Position numbers and translations under genes: made by a program. The notes beneath the pieces are model-generated. The model worked only from the letters and a program-made list of their open reading frames with translations. It searched no databases and had not been told where the DNA came from. Positions 27,606 through 36,769 of a stretch of DNA of 43,755 nt are shown piece by piece. Origin of the DNA: an uncultured Prevotella sp. (GTDB taxonomy: Bacteria; Bacteroidota; Bacteroidia; Bacteroidales; Bacteroidaceae); NCBI GenBank assembly GCA_947174835.1, contig CAMWKM010000007.1, positions 1-43,755 on the forward strand. Reading direction: 5' to 3'. The number at the start of each line of letters is the position of its first letter. Position 1 is the stretch's first letter.

Positions 27606-28718
27606 ATGAAAGAAGAATTGAGAATCATTATCAGTGGAGGCGGAACAGGGGGACATATCTTCCCTGCTGTTTCGATAGCTAATGCTATCCGTGAGTTACG
27701 CCCTGATGCCAAGATTCTGTTTGTTGGTGCCGAGGGACGTATGGAGATGCAACGTGTGCCTCAGGCTGGTTACGATATCAAGGGTTTACCTATTCGTGGT
27801 TTCTTCCGTCCGTTGTGGAGATTTTCCAATATCGGAGTGGCTATTGACTACTTGAAGAGTAAGCGTATGGCTAAAAATATTCTCCTTGAGTTCAAACCGC
27901 AGGTGGCCGTTGGCGTCGGTGGCTATGCCAGCAGTGCTGCGTTGGGAGCCGCTAATAGTCTGGGCATCGCTACATTGATTCAGGAGCAGAATAGTTATGC
28001 AGGCTTGGCCAATAAAAAACTGGCAAAACAGGCTTCGAAGATCTGTGTAGCCTACGAAGGTATGGATCGTTTCTTCCCAAAGGAAAAGATCATGATGACT
28101 GGCAATCCTGTGCGTCAGTCCTTGCTTCAGTCTGAGATGATCCGTGAGGAAGCACTCGCTACTTTTGGTCTGTCTTCCGACAAGAAAACCATTCTGTTGG
28201 TAGGTGGCAGTTTGGGTGCACGCACTATCAACGAAAGTGTGCTTCAGCATCTGGAGAAGATAGAGTCGTCTGATCTCCAATTCATTTGGCAGACAGGTAA
28301 GTATTATAGTGAACAGATAGCTGCCGACTTGAAACAGAAGGGGCGTCCTAAGAATCTGGTAGTTTGTGATTTCATAGCTGATATGGCAGCAGCTTATCGT
28401 GCCGCTGATCTCGTTATCAGTCGTGCTGGTGCCAGCAGTATCTCCGAGTTCTGCCTTATCGGAAAGCCTGTTATTCTTGTGCCCAGTCCCAATGTGGCTG
28501 AGGATCATCAGACAAAGAATGCATTGGCACTGGTTAACCGTGATGCAGCCCTTTATGTAAAAGATGCAGAGGCCAAAGAAAAGTTGATTCCTTTAGCTAT
28601 TACGACAGTGAGCGATGAAGCTAAGTTGAAGTTGCTGAGCGAGAATGTACTGAAGATGGGTTTGCCAGATTCTGCACGCATCATTGCAGAAGAAGTGTTG
28701 AAATTAGCAAAAGTATAA
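27606..28718 (+). CDS. murG: UDP-GlcNAc:Lipid I N-acetylglucosaminyltransferase
   Basis: A 370-residue GT28 enzyme that converts Lipid I to Lipid II at the cytosolic face of the inner membrane. The glycine-rich start IIISGGGTGGHIFPAVSIA, the QEQNSYAGLANK segment and the C-terminal SRAGASSISEFCLIGKPVIL nucleotide-sugar site are all diagnostic. The ATG at 27606 is used; the track's 27555 start overlaps ftsW and gives a non-family extension. Confidence 0.97.
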   Translation: MKEELRIIISGGGTGGHIFPAVSIANAIRELRPDAKILFVGAEGRMEMQRVPQAGYDIKGLPIRGFFRPLWRFSNIGVAIDYLKSKRMAKNILLEFKPQVAVGVGGYASSAALGAANSLGIATLIQEQNSYAGLANKKLAKQASKICVAYEGMDRFFPKEKIMMTGNPVRQSLLQSEMIREEALATFGLSSDKKTILLVGGSLGARTINESVLQHLEKIESSDLQFIWQTGKYYSEQIAADLKQKGRPKNLVVCDFIADMAAAYRAADLVISRAGASSISEFCLIGKPVILVPSPNVAEDHQTKNALALVNRDAALYVKDAEAKEKLIPLAITTVSDEAKLKLLSENVLKMGLPDSARIIAEEVLKLAKV

Positions 28719-28727
28719 GATACTATA

Positions 28728-30104
28728 ATGGTAACAAAGAATATCAAATCCGTTTATTTCGTTGGTGCCGGAGGCATCGGTATGAGTGCGTTGGTGCGCT
28801 ATTTCATTCATCGTGGCCTTGTGGTGGCTGGCTATGACAAAACGCCCTCTGAACTGACCCGCTGTCTGGAGAAAGAGGGGGCGCTCATTCATTATGAGGA
28901 GAATGTTGATGAGATTCCCCATTCCTGCAAGAATCCTGAGCAATGTTTGGTGATCTATACTCCAGCTATTCCTGCTGAACATAAGGAATTGCAGTATTTT
29001 CGTGATCATGGCTTTGAGATACAGAAACGTGCTCAAGTGCTTGGCACATTGACCCGTCAGATGAAAGGGTTGTGTGTGGCAGGCACTCATGGTAAGACCA
29101 CCACGTCAAGTATGTGTGCCCATATTATGCACCAAAGTCGCTTGGATTGTAATGCCTTTCTGGGGGGAATCACCAAGAACTATGGTACCAATTATATAGT
29201 CTCCAACTCCGACTATGTGGTTATTGAGGCCGATGAGTTTGATCGTTCTTTTCATTGGCTTTCACCTTGGATGACCGTTATCACTTCAACAGATCCTGAT
29301 CACCTTGATATTTATGGCACGAAGGAGGCCTATTTAGAGAGTTTTCGTCACTATACCGAACTTATCCAGCCAGGTGGTGCTCTCATTATTCATCGAGGAC
29401 TTGAGATGCATGAACATTTGCAAGAAGGTGTGCGTCGCTATGATTATGCGCTCAATGAAGGCGACTTTCATGCTGAGAATATTAAGATAGAGAATGGTGA
29501 GATTGTATTCGATTTTATCTCGCCTATTGAGAGTGTCAGGAATGTGCAGTTGGGGCAACCCGTACCCATCAATATTGAGAATGGTGTGGCTGCTATGGCT
29601 ATGGCTCAGTTGGCTGGCTGCACTGCGGAAGAACTGCGTTATGGCATTCGAACTTATAGTGGTGTTGACCGTCGTTTTGATTTCAAGATTAAAACTCCGC
29701 AATTGGTGTTCCTCAGCGATTATGCTCACCATCCAAAGGAAATCTATCAGAGTGCACGAAGTATCCGACAACTCTACAAGAATCGGCATATCACAGCCAT
29801 CTTCCAGCCTCATCTCTACAGCCGCACTCGTGATTTCTATCAAGATTTCGCAGAGGCTCTTAGTCAATTGGATGAGGTTATATTGACGGAGATATATCCC
29901 GCCCGCGAGCAACCTATTGAGGGTGTAACTTCTCAACTTATCTACGATTGTCTGGCTTCTGGTGTTGAGAAGCAGATGATCAGTAAAGATGGTGTACTTT
30001 CACTGCTTAAAAGCCGTTCGTTCGATGTACTTATTGTACTGGGAGCAGGCGATTTGGACAATCAGGTGCCTCAGATGACGAAAATCCTGAAAGGTAAAAT
30101 GTAA
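28728..30104 (+). CDS. murC: UDP-N-acetylmuramate:L-alanine ligase
   Basis: A 458-residue cytosolic Mur ligase, the first of the stem-peptide ligases. The nucleotide-sugar start is VYFVGAGGIGMSALVRYF and the ATP P-loop is VAGTHGKTTTSSM. Further family sites are EADEFDRSF, TSTDPDHLDIYG, VDRRFDFK, DYAHHPKEI and FQPHLYSRTRDF. It lies 9 bases after murG and is followed by ftsQ. Confidence 0.97.
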   Translation: MVTKNIKSVYFVGAGGIGMSALVRYFIHRGLVVAGYDKTPSELTRCLEKEGALIHYEENVDEIPHSCKNPEQCLVIYTPAIPAEHKELQYFRDHGFEIQKRAQVLGTLTRQMKGLCVAGTHGKTTTSSMCAHIMHQSRLDCNAFLGGITKNYGTNYIVSNSDYVVIEADEFDRSFHWLSPWMTVITSTDPDHLDIYGTKEAYLESFRHYTELIQPGGALIIHRGLEMHEHLQEGVRRYDYALNEGDFHAENIKIENGEIVFDFISPIESVRNVQLGQPVPINIENGVAAMAMAQLAGCTAEELRYGIRTYSGVDRRFDFKIKTPQLVFLSDYAHHPKEIYQSARSIRQLYKNRHITAIFQPHLYSRTRDFYQDFAEALSQLDEVILTEIYPAREQPIEGVTSQLIYDCLASGVEKQMISKDGVLSLLKSRSFDVLIVLGAGDLDNQVPQMTKILKGKM

Positions 30105-30124
30105 TTTAATTGCAGACGAACCGA

Positions 30125-30865
30125 ATGAATTGGAAAACAATACTTACCACTATGTGCAGTCTGGCGATGGTAGCCTATCTGGTGTTTGCCTTTGCAACAC
30201 TATCCGGGCCTGCCGAGGATAAAGTCTGCCGAGAACTCCGTGTCAGAATAGAAGAGGCTTCGCTGGGTGGATTCTTGTGTTCGTCGGAAGTTCATACAAT
30301 GCTGACTGCCGACCATTTAAGCCCAGAGGGTCTTCAGATGGATAAGATAGATCTGGCTGGTATTGAGACGGCATTGGAGAGCAAGGAACTCATTGAACAG
30401 GCTGAGTGCTACACAATACTCGACAGTGTGGTGATGGTTGAGATTAAGCAACGCGTACCTGTGGTTCATGTGATCAATAGCCAAGGTGAGAACTATTATG
30501 TAGACAGTCATGGTGATCCGATGCCTATCAGCATGTATACCCGTGACTTGTTGGTGGCCACTGGTCATATTAACCGTGCCTATGTCAAGAAGTGTCTGGC
30601 TTCAATGGCCAACCAGATACAAAGCGACCCTTTCTGGCATAGTGAGATAGTGCAATTGAATATTCTGCATGATGGCTCAGTGGAACTTGTGCCTCGTGTG
30701 GGTAATCATGTGATTTATTTAGGTCAGCCTACGGGGGTGAGTAGGAAACTTGATCGTTTGCGTAAATTCTATCTTTATGGTTTGAATGTGGCCGGATGGA
30801 ATAAGTATTCGCGGATCAGTGTAGAATTTGATAATCAGATTATATGTAAGAGGAATACAAAATAG
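30125..30865 (+). CDS. ftsQ: Cell division protein FtsQ
   Basis: A 246-residue bitopic protein with an N-terminal membrane segment (ILTTMCSLAMVAYLVFAFATL) and a periplasmic region containing a POTRA-like part (residues ~35-105) followed by IKQRVPVVHVINSQGENYYVDSHG, the recognisable FtsQ/DivIB section. FtsQ links early and late division proteins. The track begins with TTG at 30110, 5 bases after murC; the ATG at 30125 is preferred because the preceding five residues are not typical, though the TTG remains possible. Position between murC and ftsA supports the call. Confidence 0.9.
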   Translation: MNWKTILTTMCSLAMVAYLVFAFATLSGPAEDKVCRELRVRIEEASLGGFLCSSEVHTMLTADHLSPEGLQMDKIDLAGIETALESKELIEQAECYTILDSVVMVEIKQRVPVVHVINSQGENYYVDSHGDPMPISMYTRDLLVATGHINRAYVKKCLASMANQIQSDPFWHSEIVQLNILHDGSVELVPRVGNHVIYLGQPTGVSRKLDRLRKFYLYGLNVAGWNKYSRISVEFDNQIICKRNTK

Positions 30866-30875
30866 GAATAGATAT

Positions 30876-32360
30876 ATGGCAGAAGTAAAAGACTTTATCG
30901 TAGCGATTGAACTTGGTTCATCGAAGGTGACGGGTATCGTCGGACAAAAGAAGCCCGATGGTAGCATCAGCGTATTGGCGTTGGTCAAGGAAGACTCGTC
31001 TTCGTTCATCCGCAAGGGTGTGGTGTATAATATTGACAAGACGGTGCTATGTCTGAAAAACATAGTCAAGAAACTGGAGGCTCAGTTGAAGACCCGCATC
31101 ACACAGGTCTTCGTCGGTGTTGGCGGACAGTCCATTCGTAGTGTCAAAAATTCTATTGTTAAAGATCTACCTGCTGATAGTATTATTACGCAGGATATGG
31201 TTGTGAGGTTGATGGATGCCAACGGGAATCTTGATTATCCCGATCAGAAAATTATTGATGTAACTGAACAAGAATATCGTGTTGACACTCAACTACAGAT
31301 GGATCCTGTGGGTATTCGTGCTTCGCGATTGGAGAGCAACTTCCTCAACATCTTGGTACGTAATAGTTTTTTCCAGAACCTCAACAAGTGTTTTGAGACG
31401 GCTAATATAAAGGTAGCCGATATGTATCTGGCTCCTCTTGCATTGGCCAATGCTGTGCTAACTGAGGCAGAGAAACGTTCAGGCTGTGCTTTGATTGACA
31501 TCGGTGCCGATACTACTACAGTGTCGGTCTTCTGGAAAAATGTGCTTCGCCATCTGGCTGTTATTCCTCTGGGCTCCAGTAACGTGACCAAGGATATTGC
31601 CTCATTGCAGATGGAGGAGCATGAGGCTGAGCAGATGAAACTGAAGTATGCTTCAGCTTATACTGATAATAATGACATTGACCCCAATCTGAAGTACTCC
31701 ATTGATTCAGCACGCCAAGTGGAAAGTCGCAAGTTCATTGAGATCGTTGAGGCCCGTATGGAGGAGATTATTGAGAACGTGCGTTATCAGATTCCTTCCG
31801 ACTATTACGATAAGTTGCTTGGTGGATTGATTATTACAGGTGGCGGCTCGAATATGAAGGACATAGAGCAGGCTTTCATCACTCATACGCATATAGAGAA
31901 AGTCCGTGTGGCTAAGTTTGTTAATGCGACTATCAATTCCAGAAACGAACAGTTAAAGGCTCGCAATGGTATGCTCAACACCGTGTTGGGATTGCTGCTT
32001 AAGGGGGATATCAATTGTGCCGGTAAAAATATTAATCCCAATGGTAATCTCTTTGAGAGTGAGGAGCAGTCTCCTGTGCAGACTCCAGATCGCAAGCCGC
32101 GCCAGCTTTATGAGAAGGAGACAGGTACCATCCGTACGGTTCAGGAAGAGGAACGGGCTGCTGCGGCTCAGCGTCAGGCTGAAGAGGCACGTCAGGCTGA
32201 AGAGGCACGTCAGGCTGAAGAGGCACGTCAGGCTGAAGAAGCACGTCAGGCTGAAGAAGCACGTCAGGCTGAAGAAGCACGCCGGCGTGAGAATAGTTTC
32301 TTCAACAAAATGAAGAAGGCTCTTACTAAATTTGGTAAAGACATTGTCAGCGAAGAGTAA
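30876..32360 (+). CDS. ftsA: Cell division protein FtsA
   Basis: A 494-residue actin-like protein that tethers FtsZ to the membrane. The phosphate-1 motif is IVAIELGSSKVTGIVG, the phosphate-2 motif SGCALIDIGADTTTVSVF, and the adenosine motif GGLIITGGGSNMKDIEQA. After the actin fold comes a linker of six exact RQAEEA repeats (about residues 433-468), then a C-terminal amphipathic helix FFNKMKKALTKFGKDI, the likely membrane-targeting sequence. E. coli FtsA is 420 residues, so the linker and its flanks account for the extra length. The ATG at 30876 is used; the track's extension lies in ftsQ. It is followed by ftsZ after 26 bases. Confidence 0.96.
   Translation: MAEVKDFIVAIELGSSKVTGIVGQKKPDGSISVLALVKEDSSSFIRKGVVYNIDKTVLCLKNIVKKLEAQLKTRITQVFVGVGGQSIRSVKNSIVKDLPADSIITQDMVVRLMDANGNLDYPDQKIIDVTEQEYRVDTQLQMDPVGIRASRLESNFLNILVRNSFFQNLNKCFETANIKVADMYLAPLALANAVLTEAEKRSGCALIDIGADTTTVSVFWKNVLRHLAVIPLGSSNVTKDIASLQMEEHEAEQMKLKYASAYTDNNDIDPNLKYSIDSARQVESRKFIEIVEARMEEIIENVRYQIPSDYYDKLLGGLIITGGGSNMKDIEQAFITHTHIEKVRVAKFVNATINSRNEQLKARNGMLNTVLGLLLKGDINCAGKNINPNGNLFESEEQSPVQTPDRKPRQLYEKETGTIRTVQEEERAAAAQRQAEEARQAEEARQAEEARQAEEARQAEEARQAEEARRRENSFFNKMKKALTKFGKDIVSEE
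32172..32279 (+). repeat. Six tandem 18-bp repeats within ftsA
   Basis: Six head-to-tail copies of cgtcaggctgaagaRgca encode (RQAEEA)x6. The first three copies use GAG for the second Glu and the last three use GAA, so the array looks like it arose by block duplication. The number of copies can change in frame by slippage. Confidence 0.95.
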
Positions 32361-32386
32361 ACATCAATAGAAACCGTAAAAACGAA

Positions 32387-33709
32387 ATGAATATGTTAGA
32401 CAATAACGGAATATTAGAAGATTTCGGTGTACCCGAAGAGCACCATAGCATCATCAAGGTTATCGGCGTGGGTGGTGGCGGTGGCAATGCTGTGAACCAC
32501 ATGTATAGGGAAGGCATCCATGATGTGACCTTTGTAGTGTGCAACACTGATAATCAGGCACTCTGTGATTCACCTGTGCCTATCAAACTTCAGTTAGGTA
32601 GTGAGGGACTTGGTGCTGGCAATCGCCCTGCCAAAGCTCGTGCTGCTGCTGAGGAGAGCGTTGACGACATCAAGCAAATGTTCAATGACGGCACACGCAT
32701 GGCCTTTATTACGGCTGGTATGGGTGGTGGTACAGGCACTGGTGCTGCTCCCGTCATTGCTCGTATCTCGAAAGATATGGGTATTCTTACTGTGGGTATT
32801 GTCACCATTCCCTTCCGTTTCGAGGGTAACAAGAAAATTGATCAGGCCCTTGATGGTGTTGAGGAAATGAGCAAACACGTTGATGCCCTGCTTGTTATTA
32901 ACAATGAGCGTCTGCGTGAGATCTATCCCGACCTTTCTTTCCTCGATGCTTTTGGCAAGGCTGACGATACGTTGTCGGTAGCTGCTAAGTCGATTGCCGA
33001 GATTATCACCCTTCATGGTACGATGAATCTTGACTTCAACGATGTGAAGACCGTGCTTCAGGATGGTGGTGTGGCTATCATGTCGACTGGCTATGGTGAA
33101 GGTGAAGACCGTGTTAAGAAGGCTATAGAAGATGCTCTTAACTCACCTCTGCTTAACGACAACGATATATTTAACTCAAAGAAGATTTTGCTCAATATAT
33201 CGTTCTCGCACCAGAAGGATTCAAAAGACAACTTCATGATGGAGGAGATGAACTATGTGCATGAGTTCATGGACAAGTTTGGCGATTTTGAAATCAAGTG
33301 GGGTGTTGCCATTGATCCGGAACTTGGCAAGAAGGTTAAGGTCACGATTCTGGCCACCGGCTTCGGTATGCAAAATGTTGATGGCATGGAAGAACATCTT
33401 GGTAAGCAGACCCGTGAGGATGTTACTCGTCTGGCTGAGGAGCATGAACGTGCTGCCAAGTGTGAGGAGCGTCGCGGTCGCTATTATGGCGAGGGTGATA
33501 TTGTCAAGCGTCATAAGCGTCGTCCCAATATCTATATATTTGGTCCTGAGGATCTTGACAACGACGATGTCATTTCGGCAGTTGAGTCGACGCCCACCTA
33601 CAAGCGTACGCGCGAGATTCTTGCCAGTATTGGAGGCCAGACCAGTACCTCCGAACCACAGCGTCAGGAGACCGCTGAGCCCCAGCAGGGAGTCATCAGT
33701 TTTGTGTAG
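32387..33709 (+). CDS. ftsZ: Cell division protein FtsZ
   Basis: A 440-residue tubulin-like GTPase that forms the division ring. The GTP-binding features are VIGVGGGGGNAVNHM near residue 25 and the tubulin signature GGGTGTGAAPVIA near residue 112. The T5-T7 regions follow (NNERLREIYPDLSFLDAFGKADDTL and LDFNDVKTVL). The C-terminal linker is about 90 residues and the terminal peptide PQQGVISFV differs from the E. coli D-x-P-x-F-L-R-x-x-A form, as in other Bacteroidetes. It is the last gene of the dcw operon, followed by a terminator. Confidence 0.97.
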   Translation: MNMLDNNGILEDFGVPEEHHSIIKVIGVGGGGGNAVNHMYREGIHDVTFVVCNTDNQALCDSPVPIKLQLGSEGLGAGNRPAKARAAAEESVDDIKQMFNDGTRMAFITAGMGGGTGTGAAPVIARISKDMGILTVGIVTIPFRFEGNKKIDQALDGVEEMSKHVDALLVINNERLREIYPDLSFLDAFGKADDTLSVAAKSIAEIITLHGTMNLDFNDVKTVLQDGGVAIMSTGYGEGEDRVKKAIEDALNSPLLNDNDIFNSKKILLNISFSHQKDSKDNFMMEEMNYVHEFMDKFGDFEIKWGVAIDPELGKKVKVTILATGFGMQNVDGMEEHLGKQTREDVTRLAEEHERAAKCEERRGRYYGEGDIVKRHKRRPNIYIFGPEDLDNDDVISAVESTPTYKRTREILASIGGQTSTSEPQRQETAEPQQGVISFV

Positions 33710-33734
33710 ATGTCGCTTTAAAGTGCTATTCAAG

Positions 33735-33772
33735 AAATAATGGCTAAGAGATTTGGCCATTATTTTTTTTTT
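33735..33772 (+). terminator. Rho-independent terminator of the dcw operon
   Basis: A perfect 10-base-pair stem aaataatggc / gccattattt with an 11-base loop (taagagatttg), followed by a run of T residues (33763-33772). It lies 26 bases after the ftsZ stop. It should end dcw transcription. Confidence 0.88.
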
Positions 33773-33783
33773 GCGTACTTTTG
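33752..33783 (+). promoter_or_regulatory. Promoter of the acyl-CoA ligase operon, overlapping the terminator
   Basis: A -33-like TTTG at 33752-33755 and a -7 TACTTTTG at 33776-33783 are separated by exactly 20 bases, the best -33/-7 pair in the window. The -33 part is in the loop of the dcw terminator hairpin. The leader to the ATG at 33811 is about 22 bases. Confidence 0.7.
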
Positions 33784-33810
33784 CAAAATCAATTATAAAA
33801 GGGTACTACT

Positions 33811-35619
33811 ATGCAGATTAATAGCCATCTTTCCAGACTGATATTCGATGTAGCTGCACGTTATGGCGATCGTGAGGCTCTTATTTATAAGAATTTTGGT
33901 GGCAAGCAATGGAAGTCGTGCACGTGGAATCAGTTTGCAGGCATCGTCAGCCAAGTATCAAACGCTATGCTGGCTTTGGGCATCAAGGTACAGGAAAACA
34001 TTGGTATCTTTTCGCAGAACTCAGTGCAGTATTTGTTCACCGACTTTGGTGCGTGGGGCATTCGTGCTGTTACTGTCCCTTTTTATGCCACCAGTAGTGA
34101 GCAGCAGATACAGTTCATGATGAGTGATGCAAATATCCGTTTCCTCTTCGTGGGGGAGCAGGATCAGCTTGAGAAGGCACGCCGTGTATTCCCTACCTGT
34201 CAGTCGTTGGAGCGTATTATTGTCTATGATCCTGCTGTGAAGCTACCGGAAGGCGACTCGACCGTGATGTCTTTTTCCGAATTTTTGAAACTGGGTGAGG
34301 GCTTGTCTCGTCAGCAGGAGGTTGAGCGCCGCCAACAGGAAGCAACAATGGACGATATTGCCAATATCCTCTATACCAGTGGCACCACAGGCGACTCAAA
34401 GGGAGTCGTGCTTTCGATGGGACAGTTTCATGCTGCAATGGAAGCCAACCATAAAAGTGTACCCGTGGATGAGAAAGACCGTGTGTTGAATTTCCTGCCT
34501 TTCACTCATATCTTTGAGCGTGGTTGGGCTTTGCTGTGTATCACGGTGGGTGCCCGTCTGATAGTGAATACCTATCCGCAGGAAGTGCAACAGTCGATGC
34601 GTGAGCAGCATCCCACATGTATGTCGTCGGTGCCTCGCTTTTGGGAAAAGGTTTATCAAGGTGTGCAAGAGAAGATTGAAAGCAGCGGCTCTGTGCAGCG
34701 TGCTGTGTTCAGACATGCACTGGAGGTTGGCCGTAAGCATAACATAGAATATGTGGCTGCCGGCAAGCAACCCCCGATGGCTCTGCATTTGGAGTATGAA
34801 CTGCTGAACAAAACCATATTCTCGCTGGTGCGCAAAGAGTTGGGATTGGAGAATGCGCATTTCTTCCCGACGGCAGGTGCTACAGTGTCAGCCCATATTG
34901 AAGAATTTGTTCATAGCATAGGCTTGAATATGTTGGTGGGCTATGGTCTGACGGAAAGTCTGGCTACTGTCACCTGCGATCTTTTTGGGCAGCCTTATCT
35001 GGTGGGCTCTGTGGGACATCCTATCCAGGGCATTGACATCAAGATTAGCGAGGAGGGCGAGATCCTTCTTAAAGGCCCCACGATCACACGTGGCTATTAC
35101 AACCGTGACGATATTACCCGTCAGTCGTTCACTGACGATGGTTACTTCCGTACAGGTGATTCGGGTTATTTCAAGGATGGTGAACTCTTCCTGAAAGATC
35201 GTATAAAAGATCTCTTCAAGACCTCAAACGGCAAGTATATCGCACCGCAGATGATAGAATCGAAACTATTGGTTGATAAGTATATTGACCAGATTGCCGT
35301 CATTGCTGACCAACGTAAGTTCGTGTCGGCTCTCATCGTGCCGGATTACAAATTGCTGGAGAGTTATGCTCGCCAGAACAATATCGCCTTCAATACCCGT
35401 GAGGATCTATGCAACGATAAACGCATCCGTCAGATGCTGATGGATCGTATAGAGACCTTGCAGCAGCAGTTGGCTCATTACGAGCAGGTGAAACGTTTCA
35501 CGCTGCTGCCCCGTGCCTTCTCAATGGAACGTGGTGAACTGACCAATACGCTGAAGATCAAGCGCCGTGTACTCAACGAGAACTACAAGGAACAGATAGA
35601 TAAAATGTACGAAGAATAG
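33811..35619 (+). CDS. Long-chain fatty acid:CoA ligase (AMP-forming)
   Basis: A 602-residue ANL-superfamily enzyme that adenylates long-chain fatty acids and transfers them to CoA. Core motifs are ILYTSGTTGDSKGV near residue 190, LPFTHIFERGWALL, the NMLVGYGLTES region near 373, GYFRTGDSGYF near 447, and the hinge DRIKDLFKTSNGKYIAP with its C-terminal lysine region. The size and the FTHIFERG motif fit the FadD15/long-chain class. The protein is soluble or peripheral. It starts an operon after the dcw terminator, with prfB only 3 bases after its stop. It may recycle fatty acids for phospholipid or glycine-lipid synthesis; that link is inference. Confidence 0.93.
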   Translation: MQINSHLSRLIFDVAARYGDREALIYKNFGGKQWKSCTWNQFAGIVSQVSNAMLALGIKVQENIGIFSQNSVQYLFTDFGAWGIRAVTVPFYATSSEQQIQFMMSDANIRFLFVGEQDQLEKARRVFPTCQSLERIIVYDPAVKLPEGDSTVMSFSEFLKLGEGLSRQQEVERRQQEATMDDIANILYTSGTTGDSKGVVLSMGQFHAAMEANHKSVPVDEKDRVLNFLPFTHIFERGWALLCITVGARLIVNTYPQEVQQSMREQHPTCMSSVPRFWEKVYQGVQEKIESSGSVQRAVFRHALEVGRKHNIEYVAAGKQPPMALHLEYELLNKTIFSLVRKELGLENAHFFPTAGATVSAHIEEFVHSIGLNMLVGYGLTESLATVTCDLFGQPYLVGSVGHPIQGIDIKISEEGEILLKGPTITRGYYNRDDITRQSFTDDGYFRTGDSGYFKDGELFLKDRIKDLFKTSNGKYIAPQMIESKLLVDKYIDQIAVIADQRKFVSALIVPDYKLLESYARQNNIAFNTREDLCNDKRIRQMLMDRIETLQQQLAHYEQVKRFTLLPRAFSMERGELTNTLKIKRRVLNENYKEQIDKMYEE

Positions 35620-35622
35620 TCA

Positions 35623-36744
35623 ATGATAACACAGGATCAACTAAAAGACATACTGGAGCGTGCCGACCGACTGAAGCATTACTTGCGAATCGACGAGAAG
35701 CAGATGGAGTACGAGGAGGAAGAACTGCGAACACAGGCTCCTGACTTCTGGGAAGATGCCAAACGTGCCGAGGAACAAATGAAGAAGGTGAAGGGCATCA
35801 AGAAGTGGATTGATGGCTACAATGATGTGCGCACCAAAGCCGATGAGTTGCAATTAGCTTTCGACTTCTATAAGGACGAGATGGTTACAGAAGAGGAGGT
35901 CGACGAGGACTATCGGTTGGCCGTTGAGGCTATAGAGGCGTTGGAACTGATGAATATGCTTCGTCAGAAGGAGGATCCCATGGACTGTGTGCTGAAGATC
36001 AACAGTGGTGCCGGTGGTACTGAGGCGCAGGATTGGGCCTCTATGTTGATGCGTATGTATATGCGATGGGCCGAAGCTCATGGTTACAAGGTGACAATAG
36101 CCAACCTGCTCGACGGTGACGAAGCCGGTATCAAGAGTGTCACCATGCAGATAGAGGGCAGCGAATATGCCTATGGATATCTGAAAAGTGAAAATGGTGT
36201 CCATCGTTTGGTGCGTGTTAGCCCCTTTAATGCTCAGGGCAAACGCATGACCTCGTTTGCTTCGGTCTTTGTCAGTCCATTGGTCGACGATACTATTGAA
36301 GTCTATGTCGACCCGGCCAAGCTCTCATGGGACACCTTCCGAAGCAGCGGTGCGGGTGGTCAGAACGTAAACAAAGTGGAGTCAGGGGTACGCCTGCGCT
36401 ATTGGTACACCGATCCCGATACAGGCGAAGAGGAAGAAATCTTGATAGAAAACACCGAGACGCGCGACCAGCCTAAGAACAAAGAACGTGCAATGGCGCT
36501 GTTGCGCTCGCAACTCTATGACCGAGCCATGAAGAAACGTCTGGAGGCGCAGGCCAAGATTGAAGCGGGTAAGAAGAAAATAGAATGGGGCAGCCAGATT
36601 CGTTCCTACGTCTTTGACGATAAGCGTGTGAAGGATCATCGAACCAACTGGCAGACTTCTGACGTCGATGGTGTGATGAATGGAAAAATTGATGGTTTCA
36701 TCAAGGCTTACTTGATGGAGTTTCCGTCGGAAGGCGATGAGTAA
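35623..36744 (+). CDS. prfB: Peptide chain release factor 2, without programmed frameshift
   Basis: A 373-residue class I release factor recognising UGA and UAA. The anticodon-like tripeptide is SPF in VRVSPFNAQGKR, and the peptidyl-tRNA hydrolysis motif GGQ is in SSGAGGQNVNKVES. The reading frame is continuous from ATG to stop: where E. coli prfB has CTT TGA C near codon 26, this gene reads TAC TTG CGA ATC GAC with no in-frame TGA and no upstream AGGGGG. It is co-directional and 3 bases from the acyl-CoA ligase gene, and is followed by a 51-residue membrane protein gene. Confidence 0.97.
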   Translation: MITQDQLKDILERADRLKHYLRIDEKQMEYEEEELRTQAPDFWEDAKRAEEQMKKVKGIKKWIDGYNDVRTKADELQLAFDFYKDEMVTEEEVDEDYRLAVEAIEALELMNMLRQKEDPMDCVLKINSGAGGTEAQDWASMLMRMYMRWAEAHGYKVTIANLLDGDEAGIKSVTMQIEGSEYAYGYLKSENGVHRLVRVSPFNAQGKRMTSFASVFVSPLVDDTIEVYVDPAKLSWDTFRSSGAGGQNVNKVESGVRLRYWYTDPDTGEEEEILIENTETRDQPKNKERAMALLRSQLYDRAMKKRLEAQAKIEAGKKKIEWGSQIRSYVFDDKRVKDHRTNWQTSDVDGVMNGKIDGFIKAYLMEFPSEGDE

Positions 36745-36769
36745 TTAATCATAAAATACAATAAGAACT

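Noticed and set aside
27786-28508. 240-residue minus-strand ORF
   Set aside because: It is antisense to murG, with no family features.
32172-32279. Possible CRISPR array
   Set aside because: The 18-base units are head-to-tail with no spacers and encode RQAEEA in the ftsA frame.
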